Source: Casuarina equisetifolia | Lineage: Eukaryota; Streptophyta; Magnoliopsida; Fagales; Casuarinaceae | Assembly: GCA_028551475.1 (NCBI GenBank) | Contig: CM052354.1 | Location: 1,409,391 to 1,473,390, forward strand | Direction of reading: 5' to 3' | DNA: 64,000 nucleotides | In this document: positions 11,191 through 22,743 of the stretch, piece by piece | Layout: every line of letters starts with the position of its first letter | Numbering within the stretch: the stretch's first letter is position 1 | Position numbers and translations under genes: made by a program | The notes under the pieces: model-generated | The model's input: only the letters and a program-made list of their open reading frames with translations | The model's database searches: none | What the model was told of the DNA's origin: nothing

Positions 11191-14162
11191 ATGATGAGCA
11201 AATTCTGCAAGGAGTTTAAGCAATTGGGAGTGGGGCTTTTACTGCAAATACAAGCTATACAGGAAGAGGTAGAAGAGACTTCATTGGAAGAAAACTTGGT
11301 TGGTGACAAAGCAGTAGAAAGTCAGTTCAAAAGGAAGTTGCAGCGGGTTTTGCAGAAGTATGACAGATTGTTTGAGGAACCCAAGGGCCTACCTCCACCT
11401 AGGGAGTTCAACCATAAAATTCCCTTGAAGGAAGGGAGTGAACCGATTGCTACCAGACCCTATAGATATCCACACTACTAGAAAAGTGAATTAGAAAAGA
11501 TGGTAATGCAATTATTAGCTTCATGAGCAATCAAGCCAAGCACTAGCCCGTATTCATTGCCAGTACTTTTGGTTAGAAAGCAGGATAAATCGTGGAGGTT
11601 ATGTGTAGATTATAGAGCTCTGAATAAGCAAACCATCAGAGATAGATTTCCAATACCCATAGTAGAGGAGCTTATAGATGAGTTACATGGAGCTCGTTTC
11701 TTTACTAAGTTAGACTTGAGATCGGGGTACCACCAGATAAGGATGCACCCTGAAGACGTGTATAAGACAGCTTTTCAAACACACCAAGGACATTATGAAT
11801 ATTTGGTGATGCCCTTTGGGTTATGTAATGCTCCTTCAACATTTCAAGCTTTGATGAATGCTATTTTTAAAGACTTTTTGAGAAGGTTCGTGCTTGTTTT
11901 CTTTGACGATATTCTTATATATAGTCAGAATTGGCAGGAGCACTTGGGACATGTAGAAAGAGTATTTAGCTTGTTAAAGGATCACTTATTGTTTGTCAAG
12001 AAAAGTAAATGCTTTTTTGGACAAAATTACGTCAAATACTTGGGTCATGTGATTAGTTTGGAAGGAGTGTCGATAGACAAGGAAAAAATTCAAGCCATGG
12101 TTGATTGGAAAAAGCCAACTCAGACTAGGGAGCTTCGGGGATTTCTTGGTCTCACCGGGTACTATAGGCGCTTTATTGCAGATTATGGGAGGATTGCAGC
12201 ACCTCTTACTGCCTTGCTCAAAAAGAATAACTTTAATTGGAACCTGGCAGCAGAGAAGGCCTTTGTTGAGCTGAAGGAAGCCATGGTTTCTGCACCGGTG
12301 TTAGCCTTTCCAGATTTTGAGAGAGATTTTATCCTGGAATGTGATGCCTCGGGAGCTGGGATTGGAGCAGTATTATCACAAGAAGGGCATCCTATTGCTT
12401 TTTTCAGCCAAGCACTCACTAGTAAGAATGCTCTTCTGTCAACCTATGAGAAAGAGTTAATGGCGGTGGTTGTAGCAGTCAATAGATGGAGAAATTACTT
12501 GCTAGGGAAGAGATTCATAGTACGAACAGACCAAAAGAGTTTGAAACACCTGTGGGAGCAAAAGATTACAACACCAGCCCAGCAAAAGTGGTTGGTGAAG
12601 TTAATGGGGTTTGATTTTACTATAGAATACAAACCTGGACGAGAGAATAAAGCCGCAGATGCTCTATCCCGCAGGGAGGAGATGGGGGACGGCAATGGAA
12701 TGGAAGGGAGTTTACAAGCTGTTTCCACACCTATTCCGTTGTGGGTGGAACCCGTACAAGATGAGGTAAAGAATGATCCAGAAGTACAGAAGATGGTGCA
12801 ACAGATACAGGCTGGATCCTTGAGGGGGCCTTGGGAATATAGGAGTGGGGTGATATTCTACAAGGGACGGATGTATCTAGGCCTCAATTCCAACCTCACG
12901 AGACCTCTAGTAGAAGAAATTCATAAGGCATCTCATGAGGGAGTTCATAAAACGCTGCTAAGAGTTAGAGCCTCCTTCTTTTGGCGAAAAATGAGGAAAC
13001 TAGTCCAAGAAGTGGTTCAGGAGTGTCAAACTTGCCAGCAGAATAAAAGTCTAAACACTCCACCAGCAGGCTTAATGCAACCATTACCGATTCCTTAAGA
13101 AGTATGGACGGAACTATCAATGGATTTCATTGAAGGGCTGCCGAGCTCCAAGGGGAAGACATGTATACTTGTGATAGTTGACCGGTTATTGAAGATGGCT
13201 CACTTTGTGCCCCTTACTCATCCCTACACGGCAAATACAGTTGCAGAAGCATTCTTTCAGAATATCTACAAGCTGTATGGGATGCCAAAGAAGATTGTTT
13301 CTGATAGAGACAGGATTTTTACTAGTTTATTCTGGCAAGAACTGTTTAACCTGCAGGGAACAAGGCTGAACTTCTCCACAGCTTATCATCCTCAATCAGA
13401 TGGCTAGACAGAAGCAGTTAATCGGGTGTTAGAAATGTATTTGAGGTGCTTCACTTCTGATCAGCCAAGAAATTGGTTAAAATGGTTACCGTGGGCAGAG
13501 TTTTGTTACAATACTAGTGTCCATGGATCCTCAGGAAAGACTCCCTTCGAGATAGTGTATGGAAGACCCTCTCCAAACCTCTTAGATTATATCCCAGGAG
13601 CCACATCTGTGGAGGCAGCAGAAAAAGAGTTAATGGAGAGGGATAAGTGGTGAGAATCTTAAGAGAAAAACTCACTGATTCCCAGGCTAGAATCAAAAAG
13701 GTTTATGACAAAGGGAGAACAGATAGGGAGTTTCAGGTGGGCGATATGGTCTTCCTAAGGTTACAACCTTACCGACAACTTTCAGTAAGCATGAGGAGGA
13801 CTCGCAAGCTAACTCCACTCTATTATGGACCGTTTAGGGTGCTGGAAAGAATTGGAACTCTAGCATACAAGCTTAAACTGCCAGAGGGATCGAAAATTCA
13901 CCTGGTATTCCATGTCTCAACCTTGAAGGAGTGCCTTGGAAGAAGGGTACAAGTCCAAATTGAATTACCAGCCCTTGTGGAGCCTGAAGGAGTGGTGATG
14001 GCCCAACCGCAAGCTGTTATTGAGACAAGAACCAGGAAGGGCTTGCTAGAATTGTTAGTAGTGTGGAAGGGATCACCTGCAGCTGATGCTACATGGCAGC
14101 CGTTGGATCAATTTCGCCTTAGATATCCAGATTTTGACCTTGGGGACAAGGTCCCTCTTTAA
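11191..14162 (+). pseudogene. Gypsy-1 pol: RT, RNase H, integrase, chromodomain; broken
   Basis: The frame shifts relative to gag near 11188. RT spans about 11557-12090, with the catalytic FFDDILIYS intact near 11899-11925. RNase H spans about 12330-12680 (ECDASGAGIGAVL). The integrase zinc finger lies at about 12915-13050 (paired H, then CQTCQQ) and the DDE core at 13120-13450 (MDFIEGLP, SDRDRIF, PQSDG). A chromodomain-like tail ends at the TAA of 14160. Stops occur at 11479, 11524, 13096 and 13405, and a one-base loss near 13646 shifts frame again. The stop at 13405 falls just before the catalytic Glu of integrase. Only a 513-codon RT-RNase H-integrase-finger stretch (11557-13098) stays open. 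Confidence 0.92.
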
Positions 14163-14174
14163 GGGGGATGGAGT

Positions 14175-14561
14175 TGTCGCAGGTCTATTTATGTAATTTT
14201 ATTTCTTTAGGCCTGATGGGTTATAGTAGAGTAAAGGCCCGTGTTTTGTTAGTTTAGAGAAGGGTAAAATGGTACATGTAGTAAAACCTAGTTTTATTGG
14301 GGAAAGCCGTCGTGCAATGGGGGGGGAGAGGTGAAGAGTGTGTATGAAATAGGTGCTGTTTCCCTTGAGATGCAGGTGTGCTGTGTCCACTTATGATGCA
14401 GATTGGGTGCGTGAGTGTGTGAAGACTTGTTGTGGTTGTGTTCATTGATTTGTGTGTGGAGATAGCTAGGAAGAAGAAGAGAGGGAAGCCAGATCGGGGT
14501 GCTGATCGCCCACTGCAGTTTAGAAGGCCGAAACTGGGCAGATTTGTTTTGGACTGTGCCA
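14175..14561 (+). repeat. Gypsy-1 3' LTR
   Basis: 387 bp, same ends as the 5' copy. It is preceded by the purine tract AAGGGGGATGGAG and followed by GCGGT, the target duplication. Confidence 0.93.
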
Positions 14562-14566
14562 GCGGT

Positions 14567-15010
14567 GTAGAAGGATCCCCTCGTCTCTTTTACTAGCTAG
14601 TTTAGTTGAAAGAGTTGCTGTCACAAGATGCCATGAGAACTTCCAAAAATAAATAACAACGAAAAACTCTTTAGAAGACCAAGCTACTAGCTGGTTTTTT
14701 TAAAGGGCTGTTGCGACAACGTCCTGACGACTTGGAGTTGAGCTTGAAATGCACATTGGCAAATAATTTCTTGTGGGCTGTGTCCACAAAGTCCACATTT
14801 CTTTGTTTAAATGCGTACAGATAAGAAGTCGCAATCTCCACATTTCTTTGTTTATTAAGCTTGAAACGTGCGCCCCTCGCAGTGCGCGCAAGTGAAAAGG
14901 GCCATTTTATGCTCAACATTCTATCCAGCTAGTTAGCTTATTTGTTTAAATGGTTGCTGTCCCACCGTCTCATAACCTCATTGATTGACGAAATGATTAT
15001 CACGGTATTG
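14567..15010 (+). repeat. Decayed subtelomeric ~100-bp repeat cluster, locus 1 left part
   Basis: 444 bp between the two gypsy elements. It holds three degenerate copies of a motif of the form GCTGGTTTATTTAAAGGG followed by TTGCTGTCACAAAG, near 14590, 14688 and 14930. The same sequence recurs at 49150-49560, base for base over long stretches (for example GACTTGGAGTTGAGCTTGAAA, the phrase TTAAATGCGTACAGATAAG). The right part of this locus was displaced to 20738 by gypsy-2. No gene. Confidence 0.75.
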
Positions 15011-15451
15011 TGTCGCGACCTTATTTTGGCCAAAGTCACTAATCCAGGTTTGTCTCTTATTCCTTCTAAAGCTAGACAGCTGTTGTGGGCTTGGGTTAGT
15101 AATAGTTATGTACTTAGATATGTTGGGCCTAGTCCTAACAAGTGTGTAATATGACTAAGGACAAGTTAGTCTTTTTATGTAATGTAATCCCTAAATAAGG
15201 GGGAGGTCGTGAATGGAAAAGGGGATCGAAAACCCTAGTTTATCTGTGGATTCCTTAGAGTGCTTAGTGCTGTGTCCTGTTGATGCAGAGGTGCCATTTC
15301 CCTGTTGAGGTGGATTGTTGTTGTGTTCTTTGGTTGTTTCCCTTGTTCATTATTGCTAAGAAGAAGAAGAAGAACAAGCCAAACTGTGGCTTGGATTGTC
15401 CGCTGCAAGTACTTCATCTGGTAAGGCCATATACTGAATTTGATCCTGAAA
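15011..15451 (+). repeat. Gypsy-2 5' LTR
   Basis: 441 bp starting TGTCGCGACC. The end reads CCTGAAA where the 3' LTR reads CCTGACA, so the terminal CA has been lost here by a C-to-A change. Confidence 0.92.
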
Positions 15452-15454
15452 ACT

Positions 15455-15467
15455 TGGCATCGGAGCC
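15455..15467 (+). other. Gypsy-2 primer-binding site
   Basis: TGGCATCGGAGCC, 3 nt past the LTR; two changes from the Met-tRNA complement TGGTATCAGAGCC. Confidence 0.75.
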
Positions 15468-15471
15468 ACGT

Positions 15472-17289
15472 ATGGCCGAGCTTGCCCAGTTTCGTGTAGA
15501 AATTGAGCACCGTTTCATCGAAAATGAGCGCCGTATGGAGGAAAAGTTAGATCGGCGCGAGCTGGCTGTTGAAAAGCGATTTCAAGAATCGTTTGACAAA
15601 CTCCAATCACTCGTTCTCTCGGTGATTGGAAAGGGAGAAGACACCGTGGGTGGGTCGTGCTCATGCTCAAAAGACAAAGAAATCAAAAAAGAAAATGAGG
15701 AGGAGCAAAAAGCCGAGGCTGGAAGAAAAAACCAGTAAACAGATTGTGAGCAACGGAGATTTGTGGGAGGTGGGGAAGACCGAAACACCCAAGCTGGGTT
15801 TGGGTTTCATAAACCTTACCATGGGTCTGACCGACATAGGGAGAACCAAGATTCTCGCCGTGAGCAGTCCCGATCCTTTAACTGGGGTAGTAATAGAGAA
15901 TCGGGCCTTCACAACTTCAACCAATGGTATCAAGATAGAAGAAATAAAGAATATTATGATGATTTTCAAGAGGAGAATCGAAATTTCAATGGTGGAAGAA
16001 ATAGAAACAATTTTAGAGAATACCATGAGCAAAACAGAGGGAACGGTGAAGGGGGAAATAGAGGACAACAAAGGCAAAATGGGGTACGTTTTGATTTCCC
16101 ACGGTTTGCTGGTGGAGTAGACCCCCAAGGATGGATTAATAGGGCGAATCAATTTTTTCGCTTCAATGGGACTCTGGAAATGGATAAGGCTGATATTGCA
16201 GCATGGCATTTGGAAAAGGAGGCACAAATGTGCGTGGAATGGCTCCAAAGAAAGGCAGATGGCCGTTTCATTACTTGGGCTCAACTATCAGTAGAATTAT
16301 TGAGACGATATGGGCCGTCGGCTTACAGAAATAGCCTCTTGGAGATAATTAGGTTGAGGCAATTCAACACGGTCAAGGATTATGAGGTAAGATTCATGAA
16401 ACTCTTGCTAAGAATTCCATATGTGCATGAAGAACAGGAAATTATTTTTTTCTTAGCGGGTTTAAAAGAGGGACTAATGAAAGAGGTCCTATCCCAAAAA
16501 CCAATAGACTTGGCAGATGCTATAGGTCTAGCATACCTTTGGGAGGATGATTGTGTTACTAGTAGAAAAGAAAAGGGGACAGTGTCTAAGAATTCTGGGA
16601 GTGGTAATACTAGTTGGAATAAAAATGGAGGGTCCTCTAGTACAACCAAGAGGTTATCACCCAAGGAAATTCAGGATAGGAGAGAAAAATGCTTATGTTT
16701 TAATTATGATGAAAAATACACAGTAGGACATTGTTGTAAAAAGAAATTGTTTGTGTTGTTGGGGGAAGAGATTGATGAAGATGAGGATAATGGAGATAGT
16801 TCAACACCAGAAGTTGTAGAGATAGAACAAGAGTTGAATGAGGAAACTCCTAAGGTATCATTGAAAGCTATACAAGCATCCACGACACCCCAAACTATAA
16901 GGGTAAGGGGCTGTTTGGGAGGAGAAACAAATAAAGTATGTGTATTAATCGATTTGGGTAGCACGCATAACTTTTTAAGTATCCAAGTAGTTCACAAATA
17001 GGGGCTAAAGGTAAGCTATTGCAAGGATTTGGAGGTAGAGGTAGCCAATGTGGATAAATTGAGGAGTGAAGGAGTGTGCAAGGATCTTGTCTTGACCTTG
17101 CAGGGGATAACTATGAAATTGAAATTTTTTGTGCTGGATATGTCGGGAACAGGAGCAGTGTTGAGGGCTCAATGGTTAAAAACTCTAGGTCCCATATTAT
17201 GGGATTTTGATTTGATGCAAATGGCCTGCAGGATAAATGGCAAGCTAATCACCTTGCAGGGTATAAAAGGGGAGAGAGTGTGTTGGTAG
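15472..17289 (+). pseudogene. Gypsy-2 gag and protease, broken
   Basis: Start ATG 15472 (MAELAQFRVEIEHRFIENER, coiled-coil-like). A stop at 15736 splits an N/R-rich linker. The 15763-17001 frame then carries the Gag domain (about 16090-16540; FPRFAGGVDPQGWINRANQF) and a zinc-knuckle-like CFNYDEKYTVGHCC in which the second Cys is replaced. The protease site reads LIDLGSTHNFLS: the catalytic Asp is kept but the next residue is Leu where Ser or Thr is normal. A stop at 16999 lies within protease. The frame is lost near 17280. Confidence 0.88.
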
Positions 17290-20284
17290 ATAAGAATAAA
17301 TATTGTAAGGAGCTTCGGCAAGAAGGTTTTGGGTTGTTGGTACAAGTTCAAGCAGTATTGAATGAAGCAGTGACTGATGGAGTTGGCACCAAGCTGGATA
17401 GCAATGGGTTGCATTCACTTAATGTGGACCAAAACAGCCAACTGGGGGAAGGTTTAAGGACCTTGTTAGAACAATTTAAGGAATTATTTGAGGAACCCAA
17501 AGGACTCCCACCCGTTAGAGAGTTCAACCACTGGATACCCCTCAAGGAAAGGAGTGAACCAGTAGCTGTAAGACCTTATAGGTACCCCCATTATCAAAAG
17601 GGTGAGTTGGAAAAGATGGTGAGACAATTGTTGGAGGCTGGAGTGGTCAAGCCTAGCACTAGTCCTTACTCATCCCCGGTGCTTTTGGTAAAGAAACAAG
17701 ATGGATCGTGGAGACTATGTATGGACTACAGGGCTTTGAATAAACAAACGATTAAAGATAGGTTCCCTATCCCCACCGTTGAGGAATTAATGGATGAATT
17801 ACATGGGGCTAGATACTTTACAAAGCTTGATTTGAGGTTGGGTTACCATCAGATTCGAATGCAGCCTGAGGACATCCATAAGACAGCCTTCCAAACCTAC
17901 CAAGGTCATTATGAATACTTGGTTATGCCGTTTGGATTATGTAATGCCCCATCCACTTTCCAAGCTCTGATGAATTGTGTTTTTAGAGATTATCTCAGAA
18001 GATTCTTTTTGGTGTTTTTTGAAAACATCTTAATCTATAGTAAAGAGTGGCAAAAGCACTTAGAACATGTGAAAAAAGTTCTGGAGTTGTTAAGGGACAT
18101 GAGTTATATGTCAAACTTAGCAAGTGTTCATTTGGACAGAGATCAGTGCAGTATGTAGGGCATATAATCAATGTAGAAGGAATCTCAATGGACAAGGAGA
18201 AAATACAAGATATGGTGGGGTGGGTTAAACCCATGCAGCTGAAAGGATTGAGAGGTTTCCTTGGGCTTACGGGATACTATAGAAGATTCATTGTCAACTA
18301 TGGGAAGATCGTTGCCCCTCTCACTAAGTTACTCAAGAAGAACAACTTCAAATGGACTCCAAAGGCAGAAAAAGCATTCGATGAGCTAAAGAAAGCCATG
18401 GTGTCAGCCCTTGTCCTAGCCTTGCCAAACTTTGAAAAGGATTTTATCCTAGAATGTGATGCTTCTAGGGAGGGCATAGGTGTTGTGTTGTCTCAAGAGG
18501 GGCATCCGATAACATTTTTTAGCCAAGCATTGAAGGGTAAGAATGCTCACTTGTTCACTTATGAAAAAGAACTACTTGCAGTGGTGCTGTCAGTGAATAA
18601 ATGGAGAAACTATCTGTTAGGGAGGAAATTCCTAGTGAGAACTGATCAAAAGAGTCTCAAGCATCTATGGGAGCAAAGAATCACCACTCCTGCCCAACAA
18701 TGGTGGTTAATTAAGCTATTGGGGTATGACTTCTCGATTGAATACAAACCGGGCAAAGAGAATAAGGCAGCTGATGCGTTATCTCGAAAAGGGGAAGGCA
18801 GCCAAGTGATGGAACATGATATCAAGGGAGCACTAGCAGCAATATCCACTCCTGTTCCGCTGTGGGTTGAACCCATTAAGGATGAAGTTAGGGAAAGTCC
18901 AGAAATGCAGCAAATAATCAAGCAAGTGAATGAGGGAACACTCGGTAAGGCTTGGAAAATTAAGAATGAAATGGTGTTTTATAAAGGCAGAATGTATTTG
19001 GGCCCCAATTCCAATTTAGCAAGGTCACTAGTGGGAGAGATACATGCAGCGGCTCATGAAGGTGTGCGAAAGACGCTGCAAAGGACAAGGGCTGTGTTCT
19101 TTTGGAGGGATATGAGGAAGATGGTACAGGAGGTGGTGCAACAATGTGTAACTTGTCAAAAAAATAAAGGTTTAAATACACTACCAGCAGGGTTATTACA
19201 ACCTTTACCCATTCCTACAGAGGTTTGGACTGAACTTTCTATGGACTTCGTAGAGGGGCTGCCTAATGCTAAGGGTAAATAATGTATTCTAGTGACAGTG
19301 GACAAACTTTCCAAAATGGCTCACTTCATCCCACTTAGTCATCCGTATACAACCTCCATGGTAGCTGAAGCCTTCTTCCAGAATGTTTATAGGTTATATG
19401 GCATGCCCCAAAAGATAGTTTTAGACAGAGATCCTGTTTTTACTAGCTTGTTTTGGCGAGAGCTATTCAATTTGCATGGGACTTGCTTGAACTATTCCAC
19501 AGCCTACCATCCCCAATCAGACGGACAGACAGAAGCAGTTAATAAAGTTTTAGAAATGTACTTGAGATGTTTCACGGGGGATCAGCCTAAGAATTGGATT
19601 AAATGGCTTCCATGGGCTGAATTGTGCTATAACACTAGTGTACATAGCTCTTCGAGCAGGAGTCCCTATGAGGTAGTATATGGTAAGTTACCTCCCACCT
19701 TACTTGATTACATACCAGGAGCAACCTCGGTGGAAGCTGCAGAAAAAGAATTACTAGAACGGGACAGGATGTTGAAGCTACTAAGGCAGAAACTTGTAGA
19801 TTCCCAGAACTAAATCAAGAAAGTGTATGATAAAGGGAGGACTGATAGGGAGTTCCATGTGGGAGACTTGGTGTTTCTCAAACTACAGCCTTATAAACAA
19901 CTCTTTGTGGGAATGAAGCGCCATCAAAAACTCCAACAGCGTTATTATGGGCCCTTTGAAGTAGTGGACAGAATTGGAACCCTTGCTTATCGATTGAAAC
20001 TCCCAAGCACTTCCAAGATTCATCCGGTTTTTCATGTATCAATCTTAAAAAAATGTCTAGGAAGAGGAGTTATGGTACAAGAGGAGCTGCCTCAATATGT
20101 GGAAGCTGAAGGATCCCTGACAGCACAACCCCAAGCCGTCATAGACAAGAGAGTTCAGAAGAATGAAGAACAAGTACTGGTGCTGTGGAGAGGGTTAATT
20201 GTGGCTGATGCTACTTGGGAGCTGGTGGAGCAATTTCAAATGAGGTACCCAGATTTCGACCTTGCGGACAAGGTCTCAAAATGA
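17280..20284 (+). pseudogene. Gypsy-2 pol: RT, RNase H, integrase, chromodomain; broken
   Basis: RT lies at about 17680-18110. Its catalytic motif reads FFENILIYS instead of FFDDILIYS, so both catalytic aspartates are gone. A frameshift falls near 18100. RNase H follows (about 18440-18800; ECDASREGIGVVL), then the integrase zinc finger (19030-19165), the DDE core (19240-19570; LDRDPVF, PQSDGQTEAVNK) and a chromodomain-like end (about 20165-20284; ADATWELVEQF, DFDLADKV). Stops occur at 19280 and 19811. The last codons before TGA at 20282 are immediately followed by the polypurine tract GAGGGGAAAGGAG. Confidence 0.92.
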
Positions 20285-20296
20285 GGGGAAAGGAGT

Positions 20297-20737
20297 TGTC
20301 GCGACCTTATTTTGGCCAAAGTCACTAATCCAGGTTTGTCTCTTATTCCTTCTAAAGCTAGACAGCTGCTGTGGGCTTGGGTTAGTAATAGTTATGTACT
20401 TAGATCTGTTGGGCCTAGTCCTAACAAGTGTGTAATATGACTAAGGACAAGTTAGTCTTTTTGTGTAATGTAATCCCCAAATAAGGGGGAGGTCGTGAAT
20501 GGAAAAGGGGATCGAAAACCCTAGTTTTTTAGTGGATTCCTTAGAGTGCTCAATGTTGTGTCCTGTTGATGCAGAGGTGCCATTTCCCTGTTGAGGTGGA
20601 TTGTTGTTGTGTTATTTGGTTGTTTCCCTTGTTCATTATTGTTAGGAAGAAGAAGAAGAACAAGCTAGACCGTGGCTTGGACCGTCCGCTGCAAGTACTT
20701 CATCCCGTAAGGCCATATACTGAATTTGATCCTGACA
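20297..20737 (+). repeat. Gypsy-2 3' LTR
   Basis: 441 bp, TGTCGCGACC...CCTGACA, followed by the target duplication CATTG. Confidence 0.92.
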
Positions 20738-21180
20738 CATTGACAATCTTCTTTACTACTTTTTCAAATAGGAAACACTAAATGCTCATTTCTGAGGACA
20801 GTTTGGAGGTATCTTATATTCATCTTGATTCAAGTTGTCGAGACAAGCAAGTTGTTCTATACCATTCAACTTAATACGAAATTATGTCATTCCACGCGTC
20901 CTTAGGCTGCAAGCTTGCCGAAGCATGCGTCGGATTGTTACGGATCTCCTAATGGACAAAAGGTCAGCCAATGGCGCAACTCCTCATTCCTTCTTGAGCA
21001 ATCCCGATGAAGTGTTTATTTATTTTAGACTTTTAGGCTTGCGTCTTGAATTAATATTTTGTCCAGTAGCAATCCCCTTAGTTGTCTAGCTAGCCACCAG
21101 CTGGTTTCTTTAGATGGTAGCTGTCACAAAGACCAATGACAACCTGAGAAAAGAAAGAAAAAGAAAACCATCGAAAGGCC
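20738..21180 (+). repeat. Subtelomeric repeat cluster, locus 1 right part
   Basis: Continues the sequence interrupted by gypsy-2 at 15010. It contains CATTGACAATCTTCTTTACT, as at 49530, and a motif copy near 21095 with its A-rich follower (GAAAACCATCGAAAGGCC near 21163). Matches 49530-50195, although locus 1 has fewer internal repeats. Confidence 0.7.
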
Positions 21181-22600
21181 CGCCTTAAGTTAAACATTTT
21201 TTACAATAATTTTTTTAAAGAATATGTAAGTTTATTTATTTAAGAACAATAGCATACAAAGTTTTAAGAATATATCCTAATATTAAGGTTCATCTAAGAA
21301 AAAATTAGGTCTAAGCAAAAATAAATTCTTGTGTGAGAGTATGCAGAAATAGATTCATGTTTTCTCTAATTAGGTGCTCCATAGTGAGAGTTTTTTTATC
21401 GTGTACGTGCTTATGGTTTCGGATCAATATGGTCTTCGAATAGAGGATTTCTTTCATCGTTCACGTCTTCGCCTGCAACATGGGGCTCTCGACCTAAGGT
21501 TTCAACACTTAATACTTGTGTGGGTGTGTTTAAAAAAAAAGGAAATAAAAATAATGTTATACTATATGGAAATCATGCTTTTAAAACATAGGCTATAAAT
21601 GCTCTTCATAGACAACTAAGGGGGGATTGAAAAAAATTGAAGAACCTTTCGTATCTTCTCCCACTTCAATTTTGGAATTAGGAAATTGTCTTTTGTTATT
21701 GCCTCTATTCAATCATTTTATTGTAAATCACTCATCCATGAATATTATTTTGTTTCTTTGTTTATCAACTTTCCTAAGGAGACAAAACTAACACCACCTT
21801 TGATGTCAATTCCATCAAACATTGATATATTATAATTCATCCACTAACCGACATTTGATTAAACAAAACTAATTGCAGGTTCAATTCCATCCACTAATTT
21901 TTTGATTAATTTTTCCTCCCACTTGCTGGTAATCCTTTCAAAGAAGGTCAGATACAATCTATTCAAATAAATTTTCTATTACGAGCTATTTTAATTAGGT
22001 ATTTGTTTGGTTTTACACGGCTTCCATCTTCTCTTGCATGCAGTGCTTAAGAGTACAAGGATCCGTTTTAACTTCAACGTTTTCTCCAACTATCCTTCTC
22101 ACATACTACTTGCTGGTTCATGTGAAAGATTACTGTCATGAAGCACTTAAACCTATGATTGATTGAAAAAATAAAAAAGAATAAATTTCATAATTAATTC
22201 CCACGTTCAAAACACGATTATTAGAATGTTTTATGTGGTGCACTATTAATCTTCTTTACTTTTTTCTAAATAAGAAGAACCAAATTTTATGATGTGCCAA
22301 TTTAACATTAATTTTATTTATTTATTTATTTCAAAAAATCAGATTAAATTTCAAATATTTTTTTTTAAAAATTATGATATATCAATACATTCTTTGTTCC
22401 AGTTTCTATTTAATTTAAAAAAAAAACAAAAAGGGAAAAAATACATTTCAAAAGAACCATAATGTTCCTAATGAAAACCTCAGTACCTTGAAACTGCCAG
22501 ACGAACCGTGGTCCACTTACATATGAGAAACACCTCATTGTCTCCTAATAAGGTTAAATGATATCTAGATTTTTATATTGGTCATCGTCTGATCAACTCC
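21181..22600 (+). other. Upstream region of ankyrin gene A2, no gene
   Basis: AT-rich. It runs in parallel with 50195-51229 upstream of A5: the GTTCTTATGGTTTCG-like block (21406-21430 versus 50235-50255), GGGGATTGAA (21621 versus 50859), and TGATTAATTTTTCCTCC-like text near 21902 versus 51070. These conserved blocks reflect duplication and may include promoter elements; I could not define individual sites. Confidence 0.6.
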
Positions 22601-22607
22601 TATAAAA
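22601..22607 (+). promoter_or_regulatory. TATA box of A2
   Basis: TATAAAA within ACTCCTATAAAAGAGCATG. The same CCTATAAAA context lies 97-143 bp before the start codon of A3, A4 and A5. It shows that the ATG at 22612, only 5 nt downstream of the box, cannot be in the mRNA. Confidence 0.75.
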
Positions 22608-22743
22608 GAGCATGCCTTATCTCCTGAATTGTGCCTGGCAACTCCACAACCTCACTTCTTTTAAAACGTTATGGGCATTTCCTCTTACCTGTCTTAGCCT
22701 TACCTCTTTTAAAATTTTGAAGGCATTATCCTTGAACTATCTG

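Larger units (their letters stand above)
8872..14561 (+). mobile_element. Gypsy-1: complete Ty3/gypsy chromovirus-type LTR retrotransposon, defective
   Basis: A 5690-bp element with two 387-bp LTRs (8872-9258, 14175-14561), each starting TGTC and ending GCCA. It is flanked by a perfect 5-bp target duplication GCGGT at 8867-8871 and 14562-14566. The primer-binding site resembles initiator-Met tRNA, and a purine tract (AAGGGGGATGGAG) precedes the 3' LTR. Internal order is gag, protease, RT, RNase H, integrase and a chromodomain-like tail. Small size, short LTRs and this order suggest the Reina group of plant chromoviruses (inference). Ten in-frame stops and two frameshifts make it non-autonomous, although the LTRs differ at only six positions. 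Confidence 0.95.
15011..20737 (+). mobile_element. Gypsy-2: complete Ty3/gypsy chromovirus-type LTR retrotransposon, defective
   Basis: A 5727-bp element with two 441-bp LTRs (15011-15451, 20297-20737). The flanking target sites are TATTG (15006-15010) and CATTG (20738-20742), one mismatch. The unoccupied sequence survives in the duplicated locus near 49520-49550 (ATCACGGCATTGACAATC), showing that CATTG is ancestral. LTRs differ at about 21 of 441 positions. The domain order matches gypsy-1 and the proteins are clearly related, but LTRs are not alike, so they are sister families. Four in-frame stops, two frameshifts and a mutated RT active site make it inactive. Confidence 0.95.

Noticed and set aside
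15005-15015. Programmed readthrough from the repeat-cluster frame into gypsy-2
   Set aside because: The 14942-15154 frame crosses the insertion by chance and starts at TTG.
22612-22743. Upstream ATG at 22612 as start of A2
   Set aside because: It lies 5 nt after the TATA box, so it is upstream of any plausible transcription start; paralogue A5 supports ATG 22744.
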